From positions 186,001 through 250,000 of the forward strand of contig NZ_CP019724.1 of the NCBI RefSeq assembly GCF_002005225.1: a stretch of 64,000 nucleotides of DNA, given 5' to 3'. Below, piece by piece: positions 24,472-32,334 of this stretch; the stretch's first letter is position 1, and the number at the start of each line of letters is the position of its first letter. Position numbers and translations under genes: made by a program. The notes beneath the pieces were generated by a model that saw nothing but the letters and a program-made list of their open reading frames with translations, did not search any database and had not been told where the DNA came from. Source of the DNA: Streptomyces pactum. Lineage in GTDB: Bacteria; Actinomycetota; Actinomycetes; Streptomycetales; Streptomycetaceae.

Positions 24472-24797
24472 GCGGCCCTCTCGGCGGTGAGTTCGATGTG
24501 GTTCCACATCGCGTCGTCGGTCGGGGACCAGTCCTCGTCGACGTAGATGCAGTCGACCGGGCACTCGAGCACGCAGGCGGGGCAGCCCGAGCAGAGTTCG
24601 GGGACGATCACCACGTCCAGGCCCCGGTCGAAGATGGCGCCGAACTCCGCGGGACAGCCGCGCAGGCAACTGTCGCAGGTGATGCACTCGGACGACTCGA
24701 TGCGCCGCGGGGGTTTCTTCCAGTTGTCGGCGCGGGAGCGCTGGGCGATGCGGTCGGCGCGTTCCGACAGTGCGGCAGACGAGGCAAGCTTCTTCAC
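24468..24797 (-). CDS. 2[4Fe-4S] ferredoxin of hydrazine cassette
   Basis: The 109-aa protein has two complete clusters motifs, CITCDSCLRGCP and CSGCPACVLECP, and a 40-residue basic N terminus. It should deliver low-potential electrons. The GTG start has GGAGGGGG about 8 bases upstream. It is the promoter-proximal gene of the hydrazine operon and overlaps the large unknown protein by ATGA, which suggests it is the electron donor for that protein. A separate ferredoxin reductase is not seen in the window. Confidence 0.9.
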   Translation of the reverse strand: MKKLASSAALSERADRIAQRSRADNWKKPPRRIESSECITCDSCLRGCPAEFGAIFDRGLDVVIVPELCSGCPACVLECPVDCIYVDEDWSPTDDAMWNHIELTAERAA

Positions 24798-25068
24798 GGG
24801 ATCGGCCCCCTCCGGGACTCTTGTCGGCCATGGCCGAGACGGACGGTCCCGATCGTCACCGGGTGGCCTCGACCGCCCCCGGAGCGCGGGTGGGGACCGG
24901 CTGGAGCCTCCTGCCGGCGCCCGCTCGAGTCGGCTGCGAGCGCGGCCCGTCCGAGGCACCGGACCGTGGGTGTCCAGGGCGCGCCCGGGATCGTGAGCCG
25001 GGTACGCGCCGCCCTGCCCGCCCGCGGGCAAGCCACCCGGCCGCCCGCCGTCCACCACGGAGGAACCC

Positions 25069-26151
25069 ATGCCCCTGCCGCCCGCCCGCGTCGTGCGGGC
25101 CGTCGAAGGCGTGCGTACCGGTCTGCAGCGGCTGGCACGGAGGCTGGCCCCCGCACCGTTCTCGCTGCTCGAGATGGTCCAGGGCGCCATGCTCAGCCAG
25201 GCCGTCTACGCCGCCGCGGAGCTGCGCGTCGCCGAGGCGCTGAGGGACGGTCCGCTGCCCGCCGAACGGCTCGCCGAGCGTGTCGGTGCCCACCCGGAGA
25301 CGCTGCACCGGCTGATGCGGCTGCTCGCCTCGAACGGCGTCTTCGCCGAACGCGGGAACGGCGACTTCGCCCTGTCCGCGATGGGGGCCGCGCTGCTCGA
25401 GGACGCGCCGGTGTCGATGCGCGGCATCGCGGTGCTGATGGGCCACCCGGTCCACTGGGAGGACTGGTCGCACTTCGTGGACGCGGTGCGTACCGGCGAG
25501 CCGAGCCTGCCCAAGCTGCGCGGCATGACGGCCTTCGAGTTCCTGGAGGCCGAGCCGGAGTACGGCGAGGTGTTCATGAAGGGCATGGGCGCCATGTCCG
25601 CCACCGAGAGCGAGCCGGTCCTGGCGGCGTACGACTTCTCGCGGTTCGGCACGGTCGTCGACTTCTGCGCGGGCCGCGGCGAGCTGCTCGCCGGGATCCT
25701 GCGGAAGTCGCCGGGCGTGCGGGGGATCCTCTCCGATCCCCGGGCGGGTGCGAACGGGGCGGCGGACTACCTGGCCGAGCAGGGGGTCGCCGACCGCTGT
25801 CGGGTGGTGGCCGCCGATCTGTTCGGGCCGGTGCCCGGGGGCGGGGACGCCTACGTCCTCAAGCACATCGTGCACGACTGGCCCGAGGAGCAGGCCCTGG
25901 AGATCCTGCGCAACGTGCGGGCCGCGATGCGGCCGGGCGGGCGGCTGCTGCTGATGGAGATGGTCGTGCCGGACAAGCCGAACGCCGCCCACCCCTCGAA
26001 GCTGGTCGACCTGTGGCTGATGCTGCTCGTGGGCGGCAAGGAGCGCACGGGGGCCCAGTACGGAAAGCTGCTGGCCCGGGCGGGCTTCCGGCTGGAGCGC
26101 ATCGTGCAGACGCCGGGTGCGATCTCGGTCGTGGAGGCGAGCCCGCGGTAG
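25069..26151 (+). CDS. O-methyltransferase-like protein with degenerate SAM loop (AlpH-like glutamylhydrazine transferase candidate)
   Basis: The 360-aa protein has the plant-type O-methyltransferase architecture: N-terminal dimerisation winged helix (FSLLEMVQGAMLSQAVYAA, ETLHRLMRLLASNGVF) and a Rossmann domain with VLKHIVHDWPEEQALEILRN and RLLLMEMVVP. Motif I, normally DVGGGxGxLL, reads VVDFCAGRGELLAG, and the following acidic loop is SDPRAGA. In kinamycin biosynthesis AlpH has this fold but couples glutamylhydrazine to the polyketide without using SAM. Divergent transcription from the hydrazine operon supports the same role here. An ordinary methyltransferase remains possible. GGAGGAACCC precedes the ATG. 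Confidence 0.82.
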   Translation: MPLPPARVVRAVEGVRTGLQRLARRLAPAPFSLLEMVQGAMLSQAVYAAAELRVAEALRDGPLPAERLAERVGAHPETLHRLMRLLASNGVFAERGNGDFALSAMGAALLEDAPVSMRGIAVLMGHPVHWEDWSHFVDAVRTGEPSLPKLRGMTAFEFLEAEPEYGEVFMKGMGAMSATESEPVLAAYDFSRFGTVVDFCAGRGELLAGILRKSPGVRGILSDPRAGANGAADYLAEQGVADRCRVVAADLFGPVPGGGDAYVLKHIVHDWPEEQALEILRNVRAAMRPGGRLLLMEMVVPDKPNAAHPSKLVDLWLMLLVGGKERTGAQYGKLLARAGFRLERIVQTPGAISVVEASPR

Positions 26152-26168
26152 GCGCCCGGACAACGTGT

Positions 26169-26204
26169 CAGGGGTGCCGCCCGGGCCACCGGGCGGCACC
26201 CCTG
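26169..26204. terminator. Bidirectional terminator hairpin
   Basis: CAGGGGTGCCGCCC (26169-26182) is inverted at 26191-26204, between the convergent O-methyltransferase-like and FAD monooxygenase genes. Confidence 0.85.
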
Positions 26205-26213
26205 GCGCGTGCG

Positions 26214-27806
26214 TCATGCCCGGGCGGGCGTGCCGAACCAGCGGGCGAGGGCGGTCCCCAGGCCGGCGGCGCCGCCGGTGCCGGTCCAGGCGACGTGGCC
26301 GTCGGGGCGGATGAGCACCGCCTCGGCGCCCGCGAACACGGCGCCGCGGTCGGCCGTGCGGGCGGTGGCCGTCACGACGTCGACGCGGCCGGTCCAGGCT
26401 GCGGCGGCCGCGCGCACGCCGGGGTCGTCGGCGAGGTCGAGCAGGACGCCGCGTCCGGCGTGCAGCAGCCGGAAGGTGTCGCTCTCGCCGCCGGGTCCGG
26501 TCAGCGGGAGCTTGCCCAGGCGGCGGCCGAGCAGCGGATGGCCGGCACCGGCACCGGCACCGGCACCGGCACCGGCATCGGCATCGGCATCGGCGCCGGT
26601 GGCGGCATCGGCGCCGGTGGCGGTGGCGGTGGCGGTGATGTCGTAGCGGATGTCGAGGTGGGAGACGATGCCCGCGAGGTGGCGGCGGACCGTGTCGTAG
26701 CCGGTGAGTTCGGTGAGGATCCGGCGCAGCGGCTCGGCCTGGTCGCCGCCGAGGAAGACCATGCCCTGGGCGCGGGTGTTCATCAGCAGGCGGCGGCCCA
26801 CCGGGTGACGCTCGGCGTGGTAGGTGGCCAGGAGGTCCTCGCCGGCCCGGCCGGTGACGACGGCGGCGAGTTTCCAGCCGAGGTTGGCGGCGTCCTGCAC
26901 GCCGGTGCTCAGGCCCTGCCCGCCGGCGGGCAGGTGGATGTGGGCGGCGTCCCCGGCGAGCAGCACCCGGCCGCGCCGGTACTCGGCGGCCTGGCGGGTG
27001 GCGTCGCTGAAGAAGCTGACCCACTCGGCGCCGCCGCCGCTGATGTCCTCGCCGGTGATGTGCTCCCAGGCCTTGGCGACCTCTTCGAAGGTGACGGTGT
27101 CGTCGGCGCTGCGGGCGGCGGCGCCGTGCGGGCAGACGATGACGCGGTGCACGCCCTCCTTGAGGGGGGCGGCCATCACCATGCCGTTGGGGAGGGTCTC
27201 GCCGAGGTAGCGGGGCTTGAGGTCGCAGCCGGTGACGTCGGCGAGGAACATCGCGCGGGTCGCCTCGGTGCCGGGGAAGCCGATGCCGGCGAGCTTGCGC
27301 ACCGTGCTCTTGCCGCCGTCGCAGCCCACCAGGTGGGAGGCGCGCAGCCGCCGTACGCCGTCCGTGGTCGCCACGGTGACCTCGACGTGGTCGCCGTCGA
27401 GGAAGCCGTCGGCGAGGGCGAGCAACTCGCAGCCGCGGCGGATGTCGGCGCCGAGGTCGGCGGCCCACGCGGCGAGGACCGCCTCGGTCTGGCTCTGCGG
27501 GATGCCGCGGGCGCCGAAGTGGGCGCCTTCCAGGGCGGTGAAGTCGAACTGGACTCCGCCGAAGTGGCCGACGGGGCTGACCTCCAGGCTCTCGCCCTGC
27601 CCGAAGCGGGGCAGGAGTCCGCGCTGGTCGAAGACCTCCATGGCGCGGGCGGTGAAGCCCAGGCCCCGGGACTGGCCGGTGGGCTCGGCCAGTTTGTCGA
27701 GCACGATCACTTCGGCTCCGCCCAGGCGGAGTTCGCCCGCGAGCATCAGTCCGGTCGGGCCTGCGCCTACGACGATGACGTCGGCGTCCATCGTGGTGTC
27801 CTGCAT
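26214..27806 (-). CDS. FAD-dependent aromatic polyketide hydroxylase 1
   Basis: The protein of about 530 aa has the PHBH-type motifs: VIVVGAGPTGLMLAGELRLGG (FAD ADP part), GCDGGKSTVRKLAG (DG motif) and VLLAGDAAHIHLPAGGQGLSTGVQDAANLGWKL (GD motif), followed by a thioredoxin-like C-terminal domain. Such enzymes hydroxylate or oxidatively rearrange angucycline intermediates. Between the substrate and C-terminal domains lies an Ala/Gly/Asp/Thr repeat coded by hexamer repeats at 26549-26640, absent from hydroxylases 2 to 4. The start is taken at 27806; ATG codons at 27830 and 27791 are alternatives. It is the last gene of the PKS operon. Confidence 0.88.
   Translation of the reverse strand: MQDTTMDADVIVVGAGPTGLMLAGELRLGGAEVIVLDKLAEPTGQSRGLGFTARAMEVFDQRGLLPRFGQGESLEVSPVGHFGGVQFDFTALEGAHFGARGIPQSQTEAVLAAWAADLGADIRRGCELLALADGFLDGDHVEVTVATTDGVRRLRASHLVGCDGGKSTVRKLAGIGFPGTEATRAMFLADVTGCDLKPRYLGETLPNGMVMAAPLKEGVHRVIVCPHGAAARSADDTVTFEEVAKAWEHITGEDISGGGAEWVSFFSDATRQAAEYRRGRVLLAGDAAHIHLPAGGQGLSTGVQDAANLGWKLAAVVTGRAGEDLLATYHAERHPVGRRLLMNTRAQGMVFLGGDQAEPLRRILTELTGYDTVRRHLAGIVSHLDIRYDITATATATGADAATGADADADAGAGAGAGAGAGHPLLGRRLGKLPLTGPGGESDTFRLLHAGRGVLLDLADDPGVRAAAAAWTGRVDVVTATARTADRGAVFAGAEAVLIRPDGHVAWTGTGGAAGLGTALARWFGTPARA
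26549..26640. repeat. Hexamer repeat (GGCACC/GGCATC/GGCGGT) in hydroxylase gene
   Basis: Tandem 6-bp units encode the Ala/Gly/Asp/Thr low-complexity linker of FAD hydroxylase 1. The reading frame is kept. Confidence 0.85.
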
Positions 27807-27905
27807 GGTCGTGGGATCCCTCTCAGTCATCAGTGGTCCGTGCTCGGTACGGGCCGGGGGCTGGCGGTGCCGGGGCGGCCCGCCGCGCGGGCCGGCAGCG
27901 GCTTC

Positions 27906-29411
27906 TCAGGGGGGACCGAACCACCGTGCGACCGCCTGGGCGAGCCCGTCGCCGTCCCTGCCGCCGGTCCAGACGACGTGGCCGTCGGGCCGGACCAGGA
28001 CGGCGGGCGTGTCCGCGAGCGGTGAGCCCGGGGCCGGGCGCGCGGTGACCGTGTCGATACGGTCGGCCAGGGCGGTGCCGGCCGGCGGCGGCGGGGCGCC
28101 CAGCCCCAGGAGCAGCCCGCGCCCGGAGCGCAGCAGTTCGGCCGTGCTGCAGACGCTTGCGCCGGTGCGCAGCCGCAGGTGCGGCAGGCGGGCGCCGCGC
28201 AGCGGGTGCTCGGGGCCGCCGACGTCGTAGCGCACGTCGAGGCCGCTGATCATCGCGGCGAGGTGGCGGCGTACGTCGTCGTGGGCGACGAGTTCGGCCA
28301 GGACGGTGCGCAGCGGCTCGGTCTCGGGGCCGCCCAGCAGCAGCAGGGCCTGGGCGCGGATGTTGCCGAGGACGGCGGCGCCGACGGCGGCGCGTTCGGT
28401 GCCGTAGGTGTCCAGGAGTCCGGCGGGTGCGGTGCCGTCGACGGCGGCGGCGAGCTTCCAGCCGAGGTTGTAGGCGTCCTGGAGGCCGAGGTTGAGGGCC
28501 TGGCCGCCGATGGGCATCTGGCGGTGGGCGGCGTCCCCGGCGAACAGGACGCGGCCGTGCCGGTAACGGGCCAGGCGCCGGTTCTCGTCGTCGAAGTGGT
28601 TGACCCACAGCGGGGTGCCGCCGGTGATGTCCTCGCCGGTGACGCGCTTCCAGGCGGCGGCGATCTCGTCGAAGTGCGGGTCGCCGGCGCGTTCGCGGAC
28701 CGCGGCGCCGAACTCGTGCACCATGACCCGGGTCACGCCCGCCGGGTTGCGGGCGGCGACGGCGAGGCCGCCGGGGAGCCGTTCGAAGCGCCGGTCGGGG
28801 ATGTCGATGCCCTCGACGTCGGCGCGCAGCAGTTCCCGGGTGGCCGGGGTGCCGGGGAAGTCGGCGCCGAGCAGGCGGCGCACCGTGGAGTCCTGGCCGT
28901 CGCAGGCGACGAGGTGGGCGGCGCGCAGTGTGACGTGTTGTCCGTGGCGGCTGGTGGCGGCGGCCTCGACGTGGGTGCCGCGGTCTGCCACGGCGTGCAG
29001 GGTGTGGCCGCACCTGAGGTCGGCGCCGAGCCCCAGGGCCCACTCCTCCAGGACGGACTCGGTCCTGGTCTGGGGGACCTTCCACTGCCCGGGGTAGGGG
29101 CCGGGCAGGGTCAGGTCCAGGGGGATGCCGCCGAAGTGGCCGCGCGGCTCGCACGGCGGGCTGCCGAGGTCCGCGAGCAGGCCGCGGCTGTCGAGCAGTT
29201 CCATGGTGCGGGCGTGCAGCGTGGAGGCGCGGGACTCGGTGGTGGGGCCGTGGCGCCGCTCGAGGAGGGTCACCTGGATGCCGCGCAGGGCCAGTTCACC
29301 GGCGAGGAGCAGGCCGGCCGGGCCCGCACCGACGACGATCACCTGGGTGTCGGCCGTCTTCGCGGGCGAGGTGCGCGGCGTGGGGGCGTGCGGGTGCGGG
29401 GCGCCGGCCAT
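27906..29411 (-). CDS. FAD-dependent aromatic polyketide hydroxylase 2
   Basis: The 501-aa protein has VIVVGAGPAGLLLAGELALRG, ACDGQDSTVRRLLG and VLFAGDAAHRQMPIGGQALNLGLQDAYNLGWKL. A Thr/Pro-rich 20-residue tail precedes the FAD motif. It starts one base after the aromatase stop codon, so it is coupled to the PKS operon. Sequence alone does not tell whether it is a hydroxylase, a Baeyer-Villiger-type enzyme or the oxygenase for ring contraction that kinamycin-type products need. Confidence 0.88.
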   Translation of the reverse strand: MAGAPHPHAPTPRTSPAKTADTQVIVVGAGPAGLLLAGELALRGIQVTLLERRHGPTTESRASTLHARTMELLDSRGLLADLGSPPCEPRGHFGGIPLDLTLPGPYPGQWKVPQTRTESVLEEWALGLGADLRCGHTLHAVADRGTHVEAAATSRHGQHVTLRAAHLVACDGQDSTVRRLLGADFPGTPATRELLRADVEGIDIPDRRFERLPGGLAVAARNPAGVTRVMVHEFGAAVRERAGDPHFDEIAAAWKRVTGEDITGGTPLWVNHFDDENRRLARYRHGRVLFAGDAAHRQMPIGGQALNLGLQDAYNLGWKLAAAVDGTAPAGLLDTYGTERAAVGAAVLGNIRAQALLLLGGPETEPLRTVLAELVAHDDVRRHLAAMISGLDVRYDVGGPEHPLRGARLPHLRLRTGASVCSTAELLRSGRGLLLGLGAPPPPAGTALADRIDTVTARPAPGSPLADTPAVLVRPDGHVVWTGGRDGDGLAQAVARWFGPP

Positions 29412-29412
29412 G

Positions 29413-30357
29413 TCAGCGGTTCCGCTGGGCGTAGTCCTTGGCGTGGCCGAGGGTGGCGAGGCTGTTGGTGCTCAGCGCGCCGTGCACGTAGGCGCGGGCG
29501 TCGGCGACGGTGGCCTTAGGGCCCAGGACGCGGGCGATGTTGGCGGTGTTGAGGGTGACGGTGTGCTGGGAGCTGGCCGTCGTGCCCGCCTCGTCGCTCT
29601 CCTGGAAGGTCCACACGCCGGTGTGCAGGGTCATCAGTGCCGGCAGGGTGACCTGCTTGTAGGCGATGCGGTGGTGGCCCAGGACGACCCGGTAGGACTT
29701 GGTGGTGTGTGTGGAGCCGTCCTGGGCGCGGGTGTCCATCTCCAGCTCCTGCAGGCCGGGGGTGTCCTCGGTGAAGCGGACGCGGGCCACGTGCGGGAGC
29801 CGCTCGGGCCACAGCCCGGCCTCGTTGACGAAGTCGAAGGCGTCCTTGGCCGAGCCGTCGATCGTCACCGTGTCGGTGAAGGAGAAGGTCAGTTCCTGTG
29901 TCTCGGCGGCGTGCGCCTGCTCGACGTTCTCCTTGAGGGCGGCGAGTTCGCCGGTGCTGTTCTTGTCCACGGCCCGCTCGATCCACAGCAGGTCGTGCGG
30001 GTCGTCGCCGAGGGCCCGGTAGTCGTGCGCGAGCCGGACGCGGCAGGTGCCCTCGTCGAGGGGTTCGACGATCCAGGTGCCGCCCATCGCCGCGACCGGT
30101 GGTGCCGGCACTTCCTGGCGGAAGGTGATGCGCAGGGCCCCGGGGTCGAGGGTGCGGCGCGAGGTCCAGGTCTTGGGCTCGCCGTTGGCGGTGGCCCAGA
30201 TGCGGATGCGCTCCTGGTTCCCCTCGCTCTCCTCGCGGTCGACGTGGATGGTGGGCGGGAAGATCCGCGGCCAGTTGGGCACCTCGGCGAGGAGGCGGTA
30301 GACGGCGGCGGCGGGCGCGCTGATGGTGATCTCGTGCTCGACCTCACGAGTCGTCAT
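29413..30357 (-). CDS. Di-domain aromatase/cyclase (SRPBCC), first-ring
   Basis: The 314-aa protein has two START/Bet v1-like domains: EVEHEITISAPAAAVYRLLAE ... WPRIFPPTIHV ... MGGTWIVEP in the first, FSFTDTVTIDGSAKDAFDFVNEAG ... LPHVARVRF in the second. Di-domain ARO/CYCs of this class (ActVII, JadD type) follow a C9 ketoreductase and close and aromatise the first ring of reduced decaketides. GGAGAAG precedes the ATG. It lies 74 bases after the KR, matching the usual ACP-KR-ARO order. Confidence 0.92.
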   Translation of the reverse strand: MTTREVEHEITISAPAAAVYRLLAEVPNWPRIFPPTIHVDREESEGNQERIRIWATANGEPKTWTSRRTLDPGALRITFRQEVPAPPVAAMGGTWIVEPLDEGTCRVRLAHDYRALGDDPHDLLWIERAVDKNSTGELAALKENVEQAHAAETQELTFSFTDTVTIDGSAKDAFDFVNEAGLWPERLPHVARVRFTEDTPGLQELEMDTRAQDGSTHTTKSYRVVLGHHRIAYKQVTLPALMTLHTGVWTFQESDEAGTTASSQHTVTLNTANIARVLGPKATVADARAYVHGALSTNSLATLGHAKDYAQRNR

Positions 30358-30431
30358 GACGGCTTCTCCTCGGTGGTACGGGCTGTGCGGGCGGCGGGGA
30401 GCAACACTCCCCCGGGGGGGGGCGGGCGGTG

Positions 30432-31217
30432 CTAGAAGTTGCCGAGGCCACCGCAGACGTTGAGGGCCTGGGAGGTGATGGAGGCGGCGGTGTCGGACGC
30501 GAGGTAGCCGACCAGGCCCGCGACCTCCTGGGGGGTGGAGTAGCGGCCCAGGGGGATCTTGGCCTGGAACTTCTTGAGGATCTCGTCCTCGCTCGTGTCG
30601 TAGGCCGCGGCGTAGCCCTGCCGTACCCGCTGGGCCATCGGCGTCTCGACGTAGCCGGGGCAGACGGCGTTGACGGTGATGCCGGTCGGTGCCAGTTCGT
30701 TGCCGAGGGCCTTGGTGAAGCCGACGACGCCGTGTTTGGAGGCCGAGTAGGGGGCGCCGAGGACGACGCCCTGCTTGCCGGCGGTGGAGGCGATGTTGAT
30801 GATCCGGCCGCGGTCCTTGGCGCGCATGCCGCCGGTGGTGAGGACCTCGCGGGTCATCCGGAAGACGCTGTTGAGGTTGGTGTCGATGACGTCGTCCCAC
30901 AGCGCGTCGGTGAGGTCCGCGGTGGGGCCGCCGCCGGAGCGTCCGGCGTTGTTGACGAGTACGTCGACGGTGCCGAAGGCGGCGACGGCGCCGTCGACGA
31001 ACTCCTTGACGGAGGCGGCGTCGCGGACGTCGAGCGGCCGGCCGTCGACGTCCAGGCCCTCCTCGCGCAGTGCCTTGGCGGTGTGGGCGACGTTGTCCGC
31101 GTCGCGTGCGCCGATGAAGACCCGGTGCCCCTGCCGCGCCAGCAGGCGGGCGGTCTCCAGGCCGATGCCGCTGGTCGCGCCGGTGACGAGGGCGACCCTG
31201 CGGGTGGTGTCGGACAT
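30432..31217 (-). CDS. Type II polyketide C9 ketoreductase (ActIII-like)
   Basis: The 261-aa short-chain dehydrogenase has VALVTGATSGIGLETARLLARQG (NADPH loop), VNNAGRSGGGPTADL, the catalytic Ser in NIASTAGKQGVVLGAPYSASK with the YxxxK pair, and the C-terminal SQALNVCGGLGNF typical of ActIII-type ketoreductases. It reduces the C9 ketone of the nascent polyketide chain, which marks the product as a reduced (angucycline or anthraquinone class) aromatic polyketide. Confidence 0.95.
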   Translation of the reverse strand: MSDTTRRVALVTGATSGIGLETARLLARQGHRVFIGARDADNVAHTAKALREEGLDVDGRPLDVRDAASVKEFVDGAVAAFGTVDVLVNNAGRSGGGPTADLTDALWDDVIDTNLNSVFRMTREVLTTGGMRAKDRGRIINIASTAGKQGVVLGAPYSASKHGVVGFTKALGNELAPTGITVNAVCPGYVETPMAQRVRQGYAAAYDTSEDEILKKFQAKIPLGRYSTPQEVAGLVGYLASDTAASITSQALNVCGGLGNF

Positions 31218-31230
31218 GGGGGTGCTCCTC

Positions 31231-31506
31231 TCAGGCGGCCCGGGTTCCGGACAGGGGCAACTGGGCGTTGACGACGTCGATCAGGTCGCGCGGGGTGATG
31301 TCGTCGCCGAGGTCGTCGTCGTCCAGGACGATGCCGTACTCGCGTTCGATGCGGCCGCCGGTCTCCAGCAGCGCGATGGACTCGTAGCCGAGCACCTCGA
31401 ACGTGGTGTCCAGGATGTCTCCGGCGAGGTCGACGTTCTCGTCCGCGCCCGCGGCCTCGAGGAGGATCCGCCTGAGGTCGTCGAGGGTGAACTGGATACT
31501 GGCCAT
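31231..31506 (-). CDS. Type II PKS acyl carrier protein
   Basis: The 91-aa protein has the four-helix ACP pattern with phosphopantetheine Ser in VLGYESIALLETGGRIEREYG and acidic helix DDDDLGDDITPRDLIDVV. AAGGAAG precedes the ATG. It lies 13 bases before the KR and 95 bases after the cyclase. Normally a KS-alpha/KS-beta pair directly precedes a type II ACP; here both are missing, so this is an ACP without its ketosynthase partners in the window. Confidence 0.95.
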   Translation of the reverse strand: MASIQFTLDDLRRILLEAAGADENVDLAGDILDTTFEVLGYESIALLETGGRIEREYGIVLDDDDLGDDITPRDLIDVVNAQLPLSGTRAA

Positions 31507-31601
31507 GGGTACTTCCTTCGGTTCTCGGGGCGGTTGCGCCCAGGCTGATCGTTTGTGGCGGGGCCGCGGGCTCGGTCCGCCGTGGACGGCACGCCGTCCG
31601 C

Positions 31602-31931
31602 TCAGGCGGACGCCTCCCACCGGTAGAAGCGCTGTGCCATGGCGTCGGCCGGGGAGCGCCAGGTCGCCGGGTCGTAGGGGGCGATGAACGGTGCGAGGTC
31701 GTCGCTGATCCGCACGAAGCGCGGGTCGTCCTTGGCGCCCTGGATCAGCTCGCCGCCGTTGTCCTCGTCGAAGTCCTGCAGGTGGAAGTACAGGCCGTTG
31801 AAGGCGAACAACTGGCGCCGCCGGGTGCCCATGCGGTGCGGCATGTCCGTCGCGTCGAACTCGGCGAACAGCTTGGCGACGTCCGCACCCGCACCGGGCG
31901 CCATACGGGCCACGATCAGCGTGCTGTGCAT
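31602..31931 (-). CDS. TcmI/JadI-type polyketide cyclase
   Basis: The 109-aa ferredoxin-like-fold cyclase has the family pattern MHSTLIVARMAPGAGADVAKLF, FDATDMPHRMGTRRRQLFAF, LYFHLQDF and PATWRSPADAMAQRFYRWE. Members close later rings (fourth ring in angucyclines for JadI-type). AAGGAG precedes the ATG. In the operon it sits immediately upstream of the ACP and behind a 400-bp block of tandem repeats. Confidence 0.92.
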   Translation of the reverse strand: MHSTLIVARMAPGAGADVAKLFAEFDATDMPHRMGTRRRQLFAFNGLYFHLQDFDEDNGGELIQGAKDDPRFVRISDDLAPFIAPYDPATWRSPADAMAQRFYRWEASA

Positions 31932-31965
31932 AGGGTTTCGCTCCTTGGCGGTCCGGTGGGGGCGG

Positions 31966-32334
31966 AGGGGTCCGGTGACTGCGGTGGGGGGGCCGGTGGC
32001 TGCGGTGGGGGGTCCGGTGACTGCGGTGGGGGCGGAGGGGGCCGGTGGCTGCGGTGGGGGGCGGTGGGAGGGCGGAGGGCGCGTGCGGCACGGCCGGGCC
32101 GGACGGGCCGGACGGGCCGGACGGGCCGGACGGGCCGGACGGGCCGGACGGGCCGGACGGGCCGGACGGGCCGGACGGGCCGGACGGGCCGGACGGGCCG
32201 GACGGGCCGGTGCTCGGCGCGGGCGGGCCGGTGCTCGGCGCGGGCGGGCCGGTGCTCGGCGCGGGCGGGCCGGTGCTCGGCGCGGGCGGGCCGGTGCTCG
32301 GCGCGGGCGGGCCGGTGCTCGGCGCGGGCGGGGT
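31966..32334. repeat. Three successive GC-rich tandem repeat arrays
   Basis: Between the cyclase (start 31931) and the oxygenase (stop codon at 32334) lie, in order: about five 24-27 bp units of CCGGTGRCTGCGGTGGGGG (31966-32070); about twelve copies of the 9-mer GGACGGGCC (roughly 32097-32208); and six copies of a 21-bp unit starting GGTGCTCGGCGCGGGCGG (32209-32334). No gene fits. The last unit abuts the TAA of the oxygenase gene. These arrays occupy the position before the ACP-KR-ARO block where ketosynthase genes might be expected. Confidence 0.93.
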
